From JANQIO01 sp043585095 (GTDB lineage: Bacteria; Pseudomonadota; Gammaproteobacteria; Pseudomonadales; Halieaceae), in NCBI GenBank assembly GCA_043585095.1, contig CP121321.1, positions 2,294,001-2,358,000 of the forward strand: DNA of 64,000 nucleotides, in the 5' to 3' direction. The first letter of the stretch is position 1. Each line of letters begins with the position of its first letter. Under the pieces are notes generated by a model. That model was not told the origin of the DNA. It searched no databases and saw only the letters and a program-made list of their open reading frames with translations. Both the position numbers and the translations under genes were made by a program. Below are positions 27,767-36,856 of the stretch, one piece after another.

Positions 27767-30052
27767 ATGAGCAGGTTCGCTGCAGGTGTGGTAACCGCAT
27801 TGCTACAGCTAAGCCTCGTGGCCAGCAGCCACGCGGCGGCTATAGCCGGTCGCGTGCTCTATGCCAGCGGCCCAGCAGCCGTGGAGCGCGAAGGGCCAAC
27901 CGTTGCCCTATCGAAAGGCTCTTTCATTTTTGAAGGCGACCGGATTCGTACGGGCGCCGATTCTAGACTTCAGCTTTTAATGGTGGACGGCGCTCATCTG
28001 GCGATTCGCCCCGACACTATCTTTATTATCGAACAATACGAGTTACCCGGAAGTACTGCCGACCCAGTCGCCATCGCCAGCAATGACGGCAAAGCCGTGA
28101 TGCGTCTTGCAAAAGGCGCATTCAGAGCAATCTCCGGTCGTATTGGCAAAAGCTATAACCCCGCCACCTATCAGGTCGTGGCACCGGTGGCGACTCTGGG
28201 AATCCGCGGTACGGATTACAACGTGCGTTTCTGCAAAGGCGATTGCGGCAGCGGAGACGGGCTTGAGCCTCCTCCCAAAAACGGCCTGTACGTCGGCGTC
28301 AACGCGGGCAGCGTCTGGGCCAGTAATGCCGAGGATACAGTCGATATTGACATTAATCAGTACGCCTTTGTGGCAGCCGCCAATGCAGCGCCGACCTTGC
28401 TTATGAGGCCGCCTAGCGTCCTCAGCAGTAGCAGCTACAAGCGCGACGAGGGTGACGAAGAAGAGCAAGGCGATGAAAACGAAGATAGCAGCCTGGACGA
28501 GAGCGCAGAAGAAACCCCGGTAAATGAAGAGCAATCAGATGTCAGCCGCGACGCTGATAACGATAGTGAGACCGATGGCAACGCCACTGACAGCGCGCCA
28601 GACCAGCAACAGACAACCCCGCCCGTTCTCGCTGCACGCGAAGACTCAAGCCAGTATCAGGAGCAAGTCAGGCCGCCCTACCAGCAAATCAGCGATGACA
28701 ACGATCCGACTACTGACGACACGCAAAAGCCCGAACTTACCGTAGCCGCGCGTAATGACAACCTGGATGCTGAGTTCGATCTGGAGGATGGCAGCATTGC
28801 CGATGACCTCGAGGAGTTTGCTGCCCGATCACCGGCGCCTGATACCGATCGAAACGACGGATCAGACGATCAGCGTGACGATCCCTCTGACGACGCTGAT
28901 GAAGACGCTGGCGACGTCGACAATGGTGGCGATACCGGCGGCTCAGGCGACGCCCCCAACGACGAACGCGATGACGATCCCACGGATGGCAACGCCGGCG
29001 GTGACAATGACCAGGGTGGTGGTGATGCCGCTGGCGACGATGACGACTTGAGTAACGGTAATAACGGCGGCAATGGCAACAGCGGCGGCAACCCCAACGA
29101 CGATCGTGACGATGATCCCAACGACGGTAACGCCGGTGGCGGCAATGACCAGAATACCGACGACGACAATGACGGTAATGGAAATAATGGCAATGGCGGG
29201 AACCCCAACGACGATCGCGACGATGATCCCAACGACGGTAATGCCGGTGGCGGCAATGACCAGAATACCGATGACGACAATGACGGTAATGGAAATAATG
29301 GCAATGGCGGGAACCCCAACGACGATCGCGACGATGATCCCAACGACGGTAATGCCGGTGGCGGCAATGACCGCAATCCTGACGGGAACGGGAACAATGG
29401 TAATGGCGGGAATAACAGCAATGGAAATGGCAACGCAGGTGCTACCGCACTCAGCACCGCCACCCAACTGACGCTTACCGTTTCCGCACAGGGAGCAGGC
29501 ATCGGCACTAACATCCCCGATGCGCGCATCGTCGAAGGCCAGGACCCGGATACCGGCCTGAACTGGGGCCGCTGGGAAGCTGCTTACGGGGATAACGCCA
29601 ACGCCCAGCCGGGACACTATGTTATGGACCCCGTAACTGACAGAGACGTTGCACTGCCTATTAAGGGCGTTTTGAATTATGCACTCAGCGGGGGTACGCA
29701 GCCTACCGATGTCGAGGGCGAAACAGGCACCCTCAACAGCGGCCAGCTCACCGCGGACTTTACGAACCAAACCGTCGTTAACGAGCTGAACATCAGTATT
29801 GGCGGTGACACATGGCAAGCCAGTGGCAAGGGCAGTATTAGCTCTGGCGCCCCTACTTTCGATGGCAGCTACAGCGTTACGCGCGAATCAGGCTCTGCCG
29901 GGCAGGGAAACTTCTCGGGATTCTTTGGTGGCTCCCCTATTCCCACTGGAGTCTATCAAGGAGCGCCCTCTGGGGCCGGCATAGGCTACAGTCTTGAGTC
30001 CGACGGCAGCACCGTTACTGGAACGGCAGCCTTCAAAGCCATTAGTCCGTAG
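27767..30052 (+). CDS. Second exported FecR-domain protein with Asp/Asn/Gly repeats and C-terminal beta domain
   Basis: The protein has 761 residues. A signal peptide (cut near SSHA, about residue 23) precedes a FecR domain (about 27-150) that parallels the protein at 18921: [43 protein letters not shown] long acidic Asp/Asn/Gly-rich linker (about 225-560) contains 37-residue repeats. The C-terminal 190 residues repeat the pattern WGRW, HYV, DFTN, SGKGSI and end in GNFSGFFGG...GIGYSL...TGTAAF, similar to the small barrel of TbpB-like or Slam-exported proteins. It has its own CRP-type site. The function is unknown; a surface-displayed or periplasmic binding protein is likely. Confidence 0.75.
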   Translation: MSRFAAGVVTALLQLSLVASSHAAAIAGRVLYASGPAAVEREGPTVALSKGSFIFEGDRIRTGADSRLQLLMVDGAHLAIRPDTIFIIEQYELPGSTADPVAIASNDGKAVMRLAKGAFRAISGRIGKSYNPATYQVVAPVATLGIRGTDYNVRFCKGDCGSGDGLEPPPKNGLYVGVNAGSVWASNAEDTVDIDINQYAFVAAANAAPTLLMRPPSVLSSSSYKRDEGDEEEQGDENEDSSLDESAEETPVNEEQSDVSRDADNDSETDGNATDSAPDQQQTTPPVLAAREDSSQYQEQVRPPYQQISDDNDPTTDDTQKPELTVAARNDNLDAEFDLEDGSIADDLEEFAARSPAPDTDRNDGSDDQRDDPSDDADEDAGDVDNGGDTGGSGDAPNDERDDDPTDGNAGGDNDQGGGDAAGDDDDLSNGNNGGNGNSGGNPNDDRDDDPNDGNAGGGNDQNTDDDNDGNGNNGNGGNPNDDRDDDPNDGNAGGGNDQNTDDDNDGNGNNGNGGNPNDDRDDDPNDGNAGGGNDRNPDGNGNNGNGGNNSNGNGNAGATALSTATQLTLTVSAQGAGIGTNIPDARIVEGQDPDTGLNWGRWEAAYGDNANAQPGHYVMDPVTDRDVALPIKGVLNYALSGGTQPTDVEGETGTLNSGQLTADFTNQTVVNELNISIGGDTWQASGKGSISSGAPTFDGSYSVTRESGSAGQGNFSGFFGGSPIPTGVYQGAPSGAGIGYSLESDGSTVTGTAAFKAISP
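29084..29400 (+). repeat. 111-bp tandem repeat in the second FecR gene
   Basis: A 111-base unit encoding 37 residues (starting GGNPNDDRDDDPNDGNAGG) is repeated at 29084-29194 and 29195-29305. A third copy from 29306 diverges after about 75 bases. An older, decayed relative lies near 28966. The frame is preserved. Confidence 0.9.
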
Positions 30053-30056
30053 TGCG

Positions 30057-30075
30057 GCGACTTCAAACGAGTCGC
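30057..30075. terminator. Possible hairpin between convergent genes
   Basis: GCGACT (30057-30062) and AGTCGC (30070-30075) can pair around a seven-base loop, just after the second FecR gene and before the convergent monooxygenase end. No T run follows on either side, so it is at best a weak terminator. Confidence 0.25.
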
Positions 30076-30116
30076 TGGACCGTTGCGCCCCTCGCGCCCG
30101 CGTACACCGCTCTCAT

Positions 30117-32057
30117 CTACTCCGTAACGGTGTAATCGGCAGCGTTGGCCGCCTGGGTCCACTCCCACATTTCGAGAATGCGCCATGGCCAAAGCAGCGT
30201 TACTTTACCTTCGGCGTTTTGGTAAAAGCTGGAATGTATGCTCTCGTGCTCCCAAACAAGTCGCGCATGTAATTCACGAAAGCGGCGGTAATAGTCATCA
30301 AAAACCGATTGTTTGACTTCCAGGCTACGGCCCTTACTTTGCAGCAGCGTTTGCAGGCAGCTCATGATGTAGCGAATCTGGCACTCGCCATTCAGAATCA
30401 AGCTGCCACCGAAGGCCAGGTTTGTTCCGGGCCCATACATGCAATAAAAGTTGGGGAAGTTCGGCACGGTGATGCCCAAGTACGCGGCCGGCTCCAGCCC
30501 CCATTGCTCTGACAACAGCGCACCCTGCTTGCCTCGAATCTCCATGGGCCACAAGAATCTATCTGTCTCGAAGCCTGTTGCATAGATAATGACATCCGCC
30601 GGGTAGTACGTACCGTCTTCAGCGGTCACGCCGTCCGCATCTACGCTGACAACCGATTGCGTCACCAAATCCACGTGGGGTTGCTTGAGCGCCGCCAGCC
30701 AGCTGCCGTTGTCTTGCAGCGTGCGCTTGCCCATCGGCGCGTAATCGGGGATCACCTTGGCCAGCAAGTCTGCGTCATCCTCTACCTGCGCTTTGATGTA
30801 TTCGCTGAACATCTGGTAGATCGCGTCGTTCATTTCGTTGATTGAACGTTCTTGGTGAGGCCAGGCAGGATCGACAAACACCGTATCGTAAGCGCCATCA
30901 CAGGCAGGCCAAAACAGCAGGAATCGGAACCAGCGCGAATAGAATGGTAGGTGTTTTAGACACCACTTCTTACCTTCTGGCACCGCGTCATGATAGATGG
31001 GGTTTTCAAACATCCAGGGCGCCGAGCGTTGGAATACCGTCAGCGCTGCCACGTCGTTGACAATAGTGGGCACAATCTGAAAAGCACTGGCACCGGAACC
31101 CACCACCAAAACGCGTTTGCCCGTGACATCAATGCTGTCGTCCCAATCTGCTGAGTGGCACCACTGCCCCTGAAAATCGTCGATCCCGGGAATTGAAGGC
31201 AGCGATGGACGATTAAGCTGGCCTACTGCACTGATCACCGAACTGGCTACCAACTCCTCCGTTCTGCCGTCGGTATCGACAACTGTCACTACCCACTGCG
31301 CCGCTGCCTCGTCGTATTCTGCCCGCGTGACTTCTGTATTGAACCGGAAGTTCTGCCGCAGCGCGTGATTGTCGATTACCTGCTCGAAGTACTGCTGCAA
31401 CTCCGGTTGTTGCGAAAAATAACCCGACCAATGATGAGAGGGTTCAAAAGAGTAAGAATAAAGGTGGCTGCCCACATCCACACGGGCACCGGGATAGCGA
31501 TTTTCGAACCAGGTACCGCCTACTGAAGCATTTTTCTCAATCACCGTATAAGGCAAACCCGCTTGTTGCAGCCGGTATGCAGCCAGCACGCCAGACATAC
31601 CCCCACCGATCACTAACACAGGGTGCTGCTCGCGCGCTTCCGTGCTGACGGTATCACCCCAGTCCGCTGCGCGGTGGTCGCGACCGTCCAGCTCCATTTC
31701 TTCCATCATCATCGGCACGTAGGAATCGGGAACCTCAGCGGCCAACATAAACTGCATCATCTTGTGGACAATTGCAGGGCTGGGCGGTGGGGGTAAAACG
31801 CACCCGCCGTCCCGGTACGACCGAATGACTTCCAGTGCTTGGGCACGTACCGTCTGTTTGTCCTCCTCAGACATGAAACCCTGATACTCGTTGATGTACA
31901 CGCCCGCCGGACGTATTGCACTATCCAACAGCGAGACATCGCCCATCATGTGGACCATGCTCATCATCAGGGTAGGAATGCTGGCCTCTTGCAAAGCCTG
32001 CGCAATCGTGTCGTCGTCATCGGTAATTAGGTAGGACTGCTGCGTACTGTCATTCAT
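30117..32057 (-). CDS. Flavin-containing Baeyer-Villiger-type monooxygenase
   Basis: The protein has 646 residues with an N-terminal extension of about 140 residues before the FAD site, as in 4-hydroxyacetophenone monooxygenase. The FAD loop is VIGGGMSGVLAAYRLQQAG and the NADPH loop VVGSGASAFQIVP. The Baeyer-Villiger fingerprint appears as FQGQWCHSADWD, matching FxGxxxHxxxW. Such enzymes insert oxygen into ketones, or oxidise sulfur or nitrogen, using NADPH and O2. The substrate is not predictable. GGAG lies ten bases before the ATG. It is transcribed away from the tRNA-Met gene and towards the FecR cluster. Confidence 0.9.
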   Translation of the reverse strand: MNDSTQQSYLITDDDDTIAQALQEASIPTLMMSMVHMMGDVSLLDSAIRPAGVYINEYQGFMSEEDKQTVRAQALEVIRSYRDGGCVLPPPPSPAIVHKMMQFMLAAEVPDSYVPMMMEEMELDGRDHRAADWGDTVSTEAREQHPVLVIGGGMSGVLAAYRLQQAGLPYTVIEKNASVGGTWFENRYPGARVDVGSHLYSYSFEPSHHWSGYFSQQPELQQYFEQVIDNHALRQNFRFNTEVTRAEYDEAAAQWVVTVVDTDGRTEELVASSVISAVGQLNRPSLPSIPGIDDFQGQWCHSADWDDSIDVTGKRVLVVGSGASAFQIVPTIVNDVAALTVFQRSAPWMFENPIYHDAVPEGKKWCLKHLPFYSRWFRFLLFWPACDGAYDTVFVDPAWPHQERSINEMNDAIYQMFSEYIKAQVEDDADLLAKVIPDYAPMGKRTLQDNGSWLAALKQPHVDLVTQSVVSVDADGVTAEDGTYYPADVIIYATGFETDRFLWPMEIRGKQGALLSEQWGLEPAAYLGITVPNFPNFYCMYGPGTNLAFGGSLILNGECQIRYIMSCLQTLLQSKGRSLEVKQSVFDDYYRRFRELHARLVWEHESIHSSFYQNAEGKVTLLWPWRILEMWEWTQAANAADYTVTE

Positions 32058-32397
32058 CTGGTATTAGCTCCACTGAGACTTTGGCGCGTGGACGGCCCGG
32101 CGCGTTCATAGCACCCCATTCATAGCACCCCATAAAGAGGTGACTAAAATCCACCGCTGGGGCGATGCCCCGGGGGCGGAAGCGCAGCGCGAATCGCCAC
32201 AGTGTAACGTCAAATCATCACCACCAAGAAGGGCCAGCGCTGTGCCCACCTGTCTTGACTTGAACTGGGAAAATCGGCAAGATTCGCGCCTCTCGCGTTG
32301 GCGGGAATCCGCCGCGATTGGATACGCGTAAGTATTTAGCGATACGACTCCGAGCACTGCCTTGGAAGACAAATCCAATCGCAGCAGCACCTGATGT
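32058..32397. other. Gap between monooxygenase and tRNA-Met
   Basis: There is no convincing gene. The stretch has a 14-base direct repeat (TCATAGCACCCCAT at 32106 and 32120) and a small hairpin GGGGC-GAT-GCCCC at 32159-32171 without a T run. Promoters for the divergent monooxygenase and for the tRNA should lie here, but I cannot place them securely. Confidence 0.5.
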
Positions 32398-32474
32398 GGC
32401 TACGTAGCTCAGCTGGTTAGAGCACAGCATTCATAATGCTGGGGTCGGTGGTTCAAGTCCACCCGTAGCTACCA
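32398..32474 (+). tRNA. tRNA-Met (anticodon CAT), elongator type
   Basis: The cloverleaf has acceptor arms GGCTACG and CGTAGCT, D arm GCTCAGCTGGTTAGAGC, anticodon stem CAGCA/TGCTG around TTCATAA (anticodon CAT), and T arm GGTTCAAGTCC. The encoded CCA is at 32472-32474. The sequence is close to E. coli elongator tRNA-Met. The AT-richer region starting after it suggests use as an island integration site. Confidence 0.95.
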
Positions 32475-32774
32475 CTTCCCTCGCAAACTTCCCTTTATTA
32501 TCAATCGCTTACGCAAGCCACAATCTGCGGCGGCCTTGCACGCCTTTCTCAAAATCAAAGAGTGTGCCCAAAATGTGCCCATGGGCCGCAACTTGAACCG
32601 ATCTTTCGCGCCCGACGCGTAGCGTCAATATTCGCCTGAGCACCGCACCATCACCGAGAAAGCGGGAATCTAAAATGCCGCCTACCGACTGAAATCTGGC
32701 ACAACGAAAAGTGTGCCTGATCTCATTTCCGTTCGTTGTGTGAATGGTGAAAGATAAAGCCACTAAACTTAAGT
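32475..32774. other. tRNA-flanking region with TGTGCCCA direct repeat
   Basis: No gene is supported. TGTGCCCA occurs twice, at 32563-32570 and 32574-32581, just after the tRNA. Short direct repeats in this position can be integrase arm sites or att remnants. A minus-strand open frame (32509-32802) has no recognisable features and I do not call it. Confidence 0.4.
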
Positions 32775-35369
32775 CTATTGAAGGGAGTGATGCTGGGCCC
32801 AAATGCGTTCTGCAAAGTGCATGAGAATGCCTTCATCCATCAACCTCGAATTCCAAGATCCTACTTCATTTAATTCATCGCTACTTAGGAGATCGTGAAC
32901 CCTTAGGTTGCTAAGCGCCAAAAGCGAGAAATCGTGATAATTCTCTGTTGGATATCCATGAATTCCAAAACGTGATCGCGACCCATCGGTTCCAACCCGC
33001 CTAATGGTATATCGGCTAGCGCAATGGCTCAGAACCGCATCACTGACTTCTCGTCCCAGACCAAACCCGCCAATCCAAGCACCAAGCAATTGCAGGTAGT
33101 CTTCCGCTTCTGGGGGAGGCCGCTGACCAGCCTGCACAGTATCGCGAACCAATCGAAGGATGAGTTCGGCGGTGAAAAGCACTTCTTCGCGCACATACTC
33201 CTCTCGGTAATCAGCAAACCTGACGACTAACATACCCAAAATCGAAAAAAGGCTGCTCTGCCAATCAAGAAATGTCCGAGAGGAGCTGAAGGTCTCTTGA
33301 TATAGCCGCCTGAGTAGTTCACCTATATGTTTAACGTTGTCTTCCTGTGGGCACGCTACCTCATCGGGGAGCGCAGGAAATCTCCGTTCCTCTCTTTCCA
33401 CTTCCGCATAGTCAAAAAACTTTCGCGGCAATCCACGAATCACGAGGTATGCCATCTCAGCAAACGACTCGAAGAAATCTGGAGTCAAGTAAACATCTTG
33501 CTGGAGACAAAATTCTGCAAGATCAGCGTTTGCGTCAAGTATTCTCCGCATGTCATCCAGCGCAATTCTGTATGTTCTTGTAGAGTCAATAGCTCTCACA
33601 ATTATGGAATAGAAAATTAACTGGATAGCCGCATCATCTCTCGCTGTAACGTTGGTCCAAACTCTCACAGGATCCCCGAGATTAAGAGATGGTCTTTTAT
33701 TTACGGTCAGATACAACTTTGACGAATTCGACAGCAGTTCTAGTACACTCTTGAATGGATCTTTGTGGGAACCACGTTGCTTCGCGCGGTGTATTGAGAT
33801 TTGCAGTAATACAGCAAGTAGCTTTTGAAGTGACTTTCCTGCGAGAGAGGCATGATATGCATCATTCATTTTGAGCAAGCATTGAGCAAAGATCTTGTTG
33901 AAAGACTCTTCATAAAAAAGTGTTATGGCGTCCGAATCCCCTTTGGTTATCGCTACGTTAGCCAGAATCGTCATGTGATCAATTGCGGCGTGAGCAGCGT
34001 GACTCCTGGTTAAATCATGCGTCTCATCAAAGCACTGAACCAGAAGCCCCAACCATAGTGAAACCAGTAAGTTATTTGACTGACGCTCCAAGCCCCCATC
34101 TGGCTGTTCATCAACACTGACTCCATCAAGACTACCAATGCAGTAAATCAGCGTTGAAATCCTCCCGATTGTGTCTGCCAGATTGGTCACCATATATTGA
34201 TTTGGTGCCTTCGCTGCTGCTTCGACTAGCGCCGCCAATTGAAAATTCAAGTAATTGAATACTGTGTCTTCAGCACTGATGTAATGTCGCCTTTTGTCCG
34301 CATATCGACCGATGATCATTTCTATCGACGAAAGACTAGCCACGAATACATCGTGCTGGCCGTCGATGAGCGACTTATTCGCCACTCCCAGCATCACATT
34401 TAGAGCTTCTGTTGTTTTTGCTACTCCCGCCTGAGGTGGGTTGATGTACTGATATCTCTCCTTATTTCTAAAGTCCAAACTGAGATAGTTTAGAGGAAGC
34501 CAAAAATACCTTGCGACGCGGGTCCGATTGTTAATCGGGCTAGGCATGCACCTGGTAATTAACCTTCCGGCAGAAATACCGAAATATCGCATTGCGCCGC
34601 TTTCACTGAGCCCAGCTCTAGCAACAAGCAAAGAGAGTAAAAGGCCGGTAGCCAGCAGGAATCCAACCAAAAATGTTACGCTTTCCATTGTTTCTTGATC
34701 TGCACCTTGCAGCAAAAAAAGCCAATAGCAAGAAACTCCAAAAATTGGGAAGAACACCAGCGTGTAGATCGCAGAATGACTTACAACCGAATGCGCTACC
34801 ATCCCAGAGTACCTGCTTAAGACCTGCTGCAGCATAAATCCAAAGAGCGCGATTTGAATACCGAACAGTCCAAGAGCGGAATTCAGCATCGTATCTTGAT
34901 GGTTAGCCTTAGCTCTCTGATGCTGCACCAAGACAACATGATCGCCAAAGCGCAACTGATAAAGTTCATCCAGTATCAGCGCAAAAATGATAACAAAAGA
35001 AATGATGCTAATAACTAGCCATCTTGCCAAGTAATCCCCATTCCACCTTTTTAGAAAGCGATATCTAATTGGAAAGTAGATTCTCAAAACTCTATGCAGA
35101 TGAGATTCCCGTCTACGAATTATCTGATGCCAGATGAGCACCGATATGACGACGACTATCAGCAAGACGGCGATCACACCATTCAGCAGTGATTGGGTAT
35201 CGATAATTGCGGCAGCTTCTGTTAGCAAAAAAAACGCAAATACACCAACTGACACAGTTGAAAGGTGGAACGCCAATCCTTGGTATTTGCTCAATTGAAG
35301 TTGCTGAAGAACCTCTTGTTCATTTAGAACAGCCTCTTGCTCCATCGCTTGGCGAATGAAATTTAACAC
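32775..35369 (-). CDS. Unrecognised six-TM protein with large cytoplasmic domain
   Basis: The protein has 864 residues and belongs to no family I recognise. The N-terminal 255 residues hold about six hydrophobic segments (about 29-55, 60-84, 112-137, 160-186, 198-223 and 227-252). The remaining 600 residues are soluble, mostly helical and free of obvious catalytic motifs. It starts at GTG 35369, overlapping the stop of the upstream small membrane protein by seven bases (GTGTTAA), so both are translated together. The region is visibly AT-richer than the core genes and lies next to tRNA-Met, which points to horizontal transfer. Such membrane modules on tRNA islands are often accessory or defence genes, but nothing in the sequence proves a role. 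Confidence 0.75.
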   Translation of the reverse strand: MLNFIRQAMEQEAVLNEQEVLQQLQLSKYQGLAFHLSTVSVGVFAFFLLTEAAAIIDTQSLLNGVIAVLLIVVVISVLIWHQIIRRRESHLHRVLRIYFPIRYRFLKRWNGDYLARWLVISIISFVIIFALILDELYQLRFGDHVVLVQHQRAKANHQDTMLNSALGLFGIQIALFGFMLQQVLSRYSGMVAHSVVSHSAIYTLVFFPIFGVSCYWLFLLQGADQETMESVTFLVGFLLATGLLLSLLVARAGLSESGAMRYFGISAGRLITRCMPSPINNRTRVARYFWLPLNYLSLDFRNKERYQYINPPQAGVAKTTEALNVMLGVANKSLIDGQHDVFVASLSSIEMIIGRYADKRRHYISAEDTVFNYLNFQLAALVEAAAKAPNQYMVTNLADTIGRISTLIYCIGSLDGVSVDEQPDGGLERQSNNLLVSLWLGLLVQCFDETHDLTRSHAAHAAIDHMTILANVAITKGDSDAITLFYEESFNKIFAQCLLKMNDAYHASLAGKSLQKLLAVLLQISIHRAKQRGSHKDPFKSVLELLSNSSKLYLTVNKRPSLNLGDPVRVWTNVTARDDAAIQLIFYSIIVRAIDSTRTYRIALDDMRRILDANADLAEFCLQQDVYLTPDFFESFAEMAYLVIRGLPRKFFDYAEVEREERRFPALPDEVACPQEDNVKHIGELLRRLYQETFSSSRTFLDWQSSLFSILGMLVVRFADYREEYVREEVLFTAELILRLVRDTVQAGQRPPPEAEDYLQLLGAWIGGFGLGREVSDAVLSHCASRYTIRRVGTDGSRSRFGIHGYPTENYHDFSLLALSNLRVHDLLSSDELNEVGSWNSRLMDEGILMHFAERIWAQHHSLQ

Positions 35370-35668
35370 TGATCTTCACTTTCAAACGTAGGACTGGTCA
35401 TTTCTGCTTTACGATTCTTGAACTTCTGGTAGTTACCTAATCCTGCTATAGCAGCCGCAAGCACCTGCATGATCAGTAATAGCTGAGCGGCAAAAAAAAC
35501 ATGCCCTCGATCAAAAAAGAGCCTGTCGCCAAAAACATAGGTCAGAATCAAGAAAAACACCGTCAGAGAGACTACGTATATCACGGCCAAGAGCACGTCT
35601 AGCAGCAAGTAAAGATATACGTTCCTATATAGTTCCTTTATATATCCCAAGTGGTTACCAGCCGACAT
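35363..35668 (-). CDS. Small two-TM membrane protein, partner of the 864-residue gene
   Basis: The protein has 101 residues with two hydrophobic segments (about 19-46 and 57-80) and a charged C-terminal tail. It is the first gene of a two-gene operon with the large membrane protein, with a seven-base overlap. I recognise no family. The conserved pairing, if found elsewhere, would define a two-component membrane module. Confidence 0.7.
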   Translation of the reverse strand: MSAGNHLGYIKELYRNVYLYLLLDVLLAVIYVVSLTVFFLILTYVFGDRLFFDRGHVFFAAQLLLIMQVLAAAIAGLGNYQKFKNRKAEMTSPTFESEDQC

Positions 35669-35874
35669 AAGAGTTGAATCCGCTACGAATCAGTAAAGAA
35701 TTATCTACCAAAATTGATTCAGAATCGCGAAGGCTTTTGGGGCCAGAGTGCATATCACGCCCTACTGCAACTGAATTGCCCGAATATGGCTCCTGGAAAT
35801 CGCTTGTATGCGTTGAACATCTGCAGCTTTCTTGAGCTCCTAAAACTCAATGTCAGGCAGCCCCGGACCTACCT

Positions 35875-36354
35875 TCAATCTACTTCAGCTTGGGTAAAGT
35901 GAGTACACAGCAGCGCTTCGCCTCTAGCTTCCCTCTTATTCATCGGAATTCGAAAAGTATCCAAAGTCAACTGCTCATAGTACTTCGCTACGCGATTCGG
36001 CATCTCCAGATAGGTCCAGTAAACTAACAACTGTTCCGAGAAATCCTTACTCCTATAGTGATCATATAGCCGGTTCTTCACCTCTCCTTTACCAACATAG
36101 AGGGCACGCATATGAAACAGCTCATGCTCGGAACAATAGTCATCTTTATGCCAGAGAATGTATATCCCGAAGGCATTCGCGAGCCCCCATTCACCCAAGT
36201 GCGCATCACTAATTGACTTGTCGCTATACCATCCAATATTGGAATGACACACGTCGTAAAGAGAAGGACTAAATCTTGTTTCAGCGATTCGAACCGAATC
36301 GAACTGCTTCGCTTCGTCAAAACATTCACAATCGCATAGTTCATAGCAAGGCAC
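35875..36354 (-). CDS. GIY-YIG nuclease-domain protein
   Basis: The protein has 159 residues. The GIY half is FGIYILWHKDD (about residue 62) and the YIG half ALYVGKGEVKNRLYDHY (about residue 83). The conserved arginine is in NRLYDH, a downstream glutamate in KYYEQLTLDTF, and an asparagine in PMNKREARG. These are the core elements of GIY-YIG endonucleases, which act in DNA repair, restriction or homing. The start is uncertain; GTG at 36354 is used, but no good ribosome-binding site is seen. It lies in the AT-richer island and may be a mobile or defence-related gene. Confidence 0.7.
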   Translation of the reverse strand: MPCYELCDCECFDEAKQFDSVRIAETRFSPSLYDVCHSNIGWYSDKSISDAHLGEWGLANAFGIYILWHKDDYCSEHELFHMRALYVGKGEVKNRLYDHYRSKDFSEQLLVYWTYLEMPNRVAKYYEQLTLDTFRIPMNKREARGEALLCTHFTQAEVD

Positions 36355-36523
36355 TGATTACTACCTAAAGGCGAAGGCTGCGGCGCGACCTTGAACACCT
36401 TTCTCGGCAACATAGACTCAGAGCCATAAAAATCAACCCCATGAGTGCACCTGGCAGCAATTATTCGGCCACAGTCGCATAGAATTGTTAGCTCCTAGCG
36501 GTCTCTGATGGCTGTGAACCACG

Positions 36524-36823
36524 TTACAATATGTTGCGAGCCAATTGACCACCGAGCTCATCCTGCCTATATCGCTTCTCAGATGCAGAGTCATCACCAA
36601 AATCATCTCTAACATGGATGTTGTTGCCATCAACCCTAAACGTTACCTTTGAGTCAGCGGCATGGGTTCGCCAACGACCATCAATGTTTCCCCAAAGAAT
36701 GCGATTACCCTCGAGTTTGCATTTATAGGAGAACCGCTTACCGTCGCCTGAGCGCACGTAGCCAACTCGAAAAACGCCTTTTGAAGTCGATTCCGTGGTC
36801 ATGGCGCTGGGATCTCGTCCCAT
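36524..36823 (-). CDS. Small hypothetical island protein
   Basis: The protein has up to 99 residues and is soluble and beta-rich, with the central stretch KRFSYKCKLEGNRILWGNID and a charged end. I recognise no family. The start could be 36823 or, more likely, the internal ATG at 36802 (MTTESTSKG). It lies between the GIY-YIG gene and the REP cluster. It has no visible operon partner. Confidence 0.45.
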   Translation of the reverse strand: MGRDPSAMTTESTSKGVFRVGYVRSGDGKRFSYKCKLEGNRILWGNIDGRWRTHAADSKVTFRVDGNNIHVRDDFGDDSASEKRYRQDELGGQLARNIL

Positions 36824-36856
36824 GATCGTGGCGATACCAGCTTTGCATATCTGGGA

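Noticed and set aside
28870..29818. Opposite-strand frames of 219 and 291 codons in the second FecR gene
   Set aside because: They mirror the Asp/Asn/Gly repeat; the low-complexity translation has no domain.
32509..32802. 97-codon minus-strand frame next to tRNA-Met
   Set aside because: It has no domain or ribosome-binding site, and overlaps the end of the large membrane protein gene.
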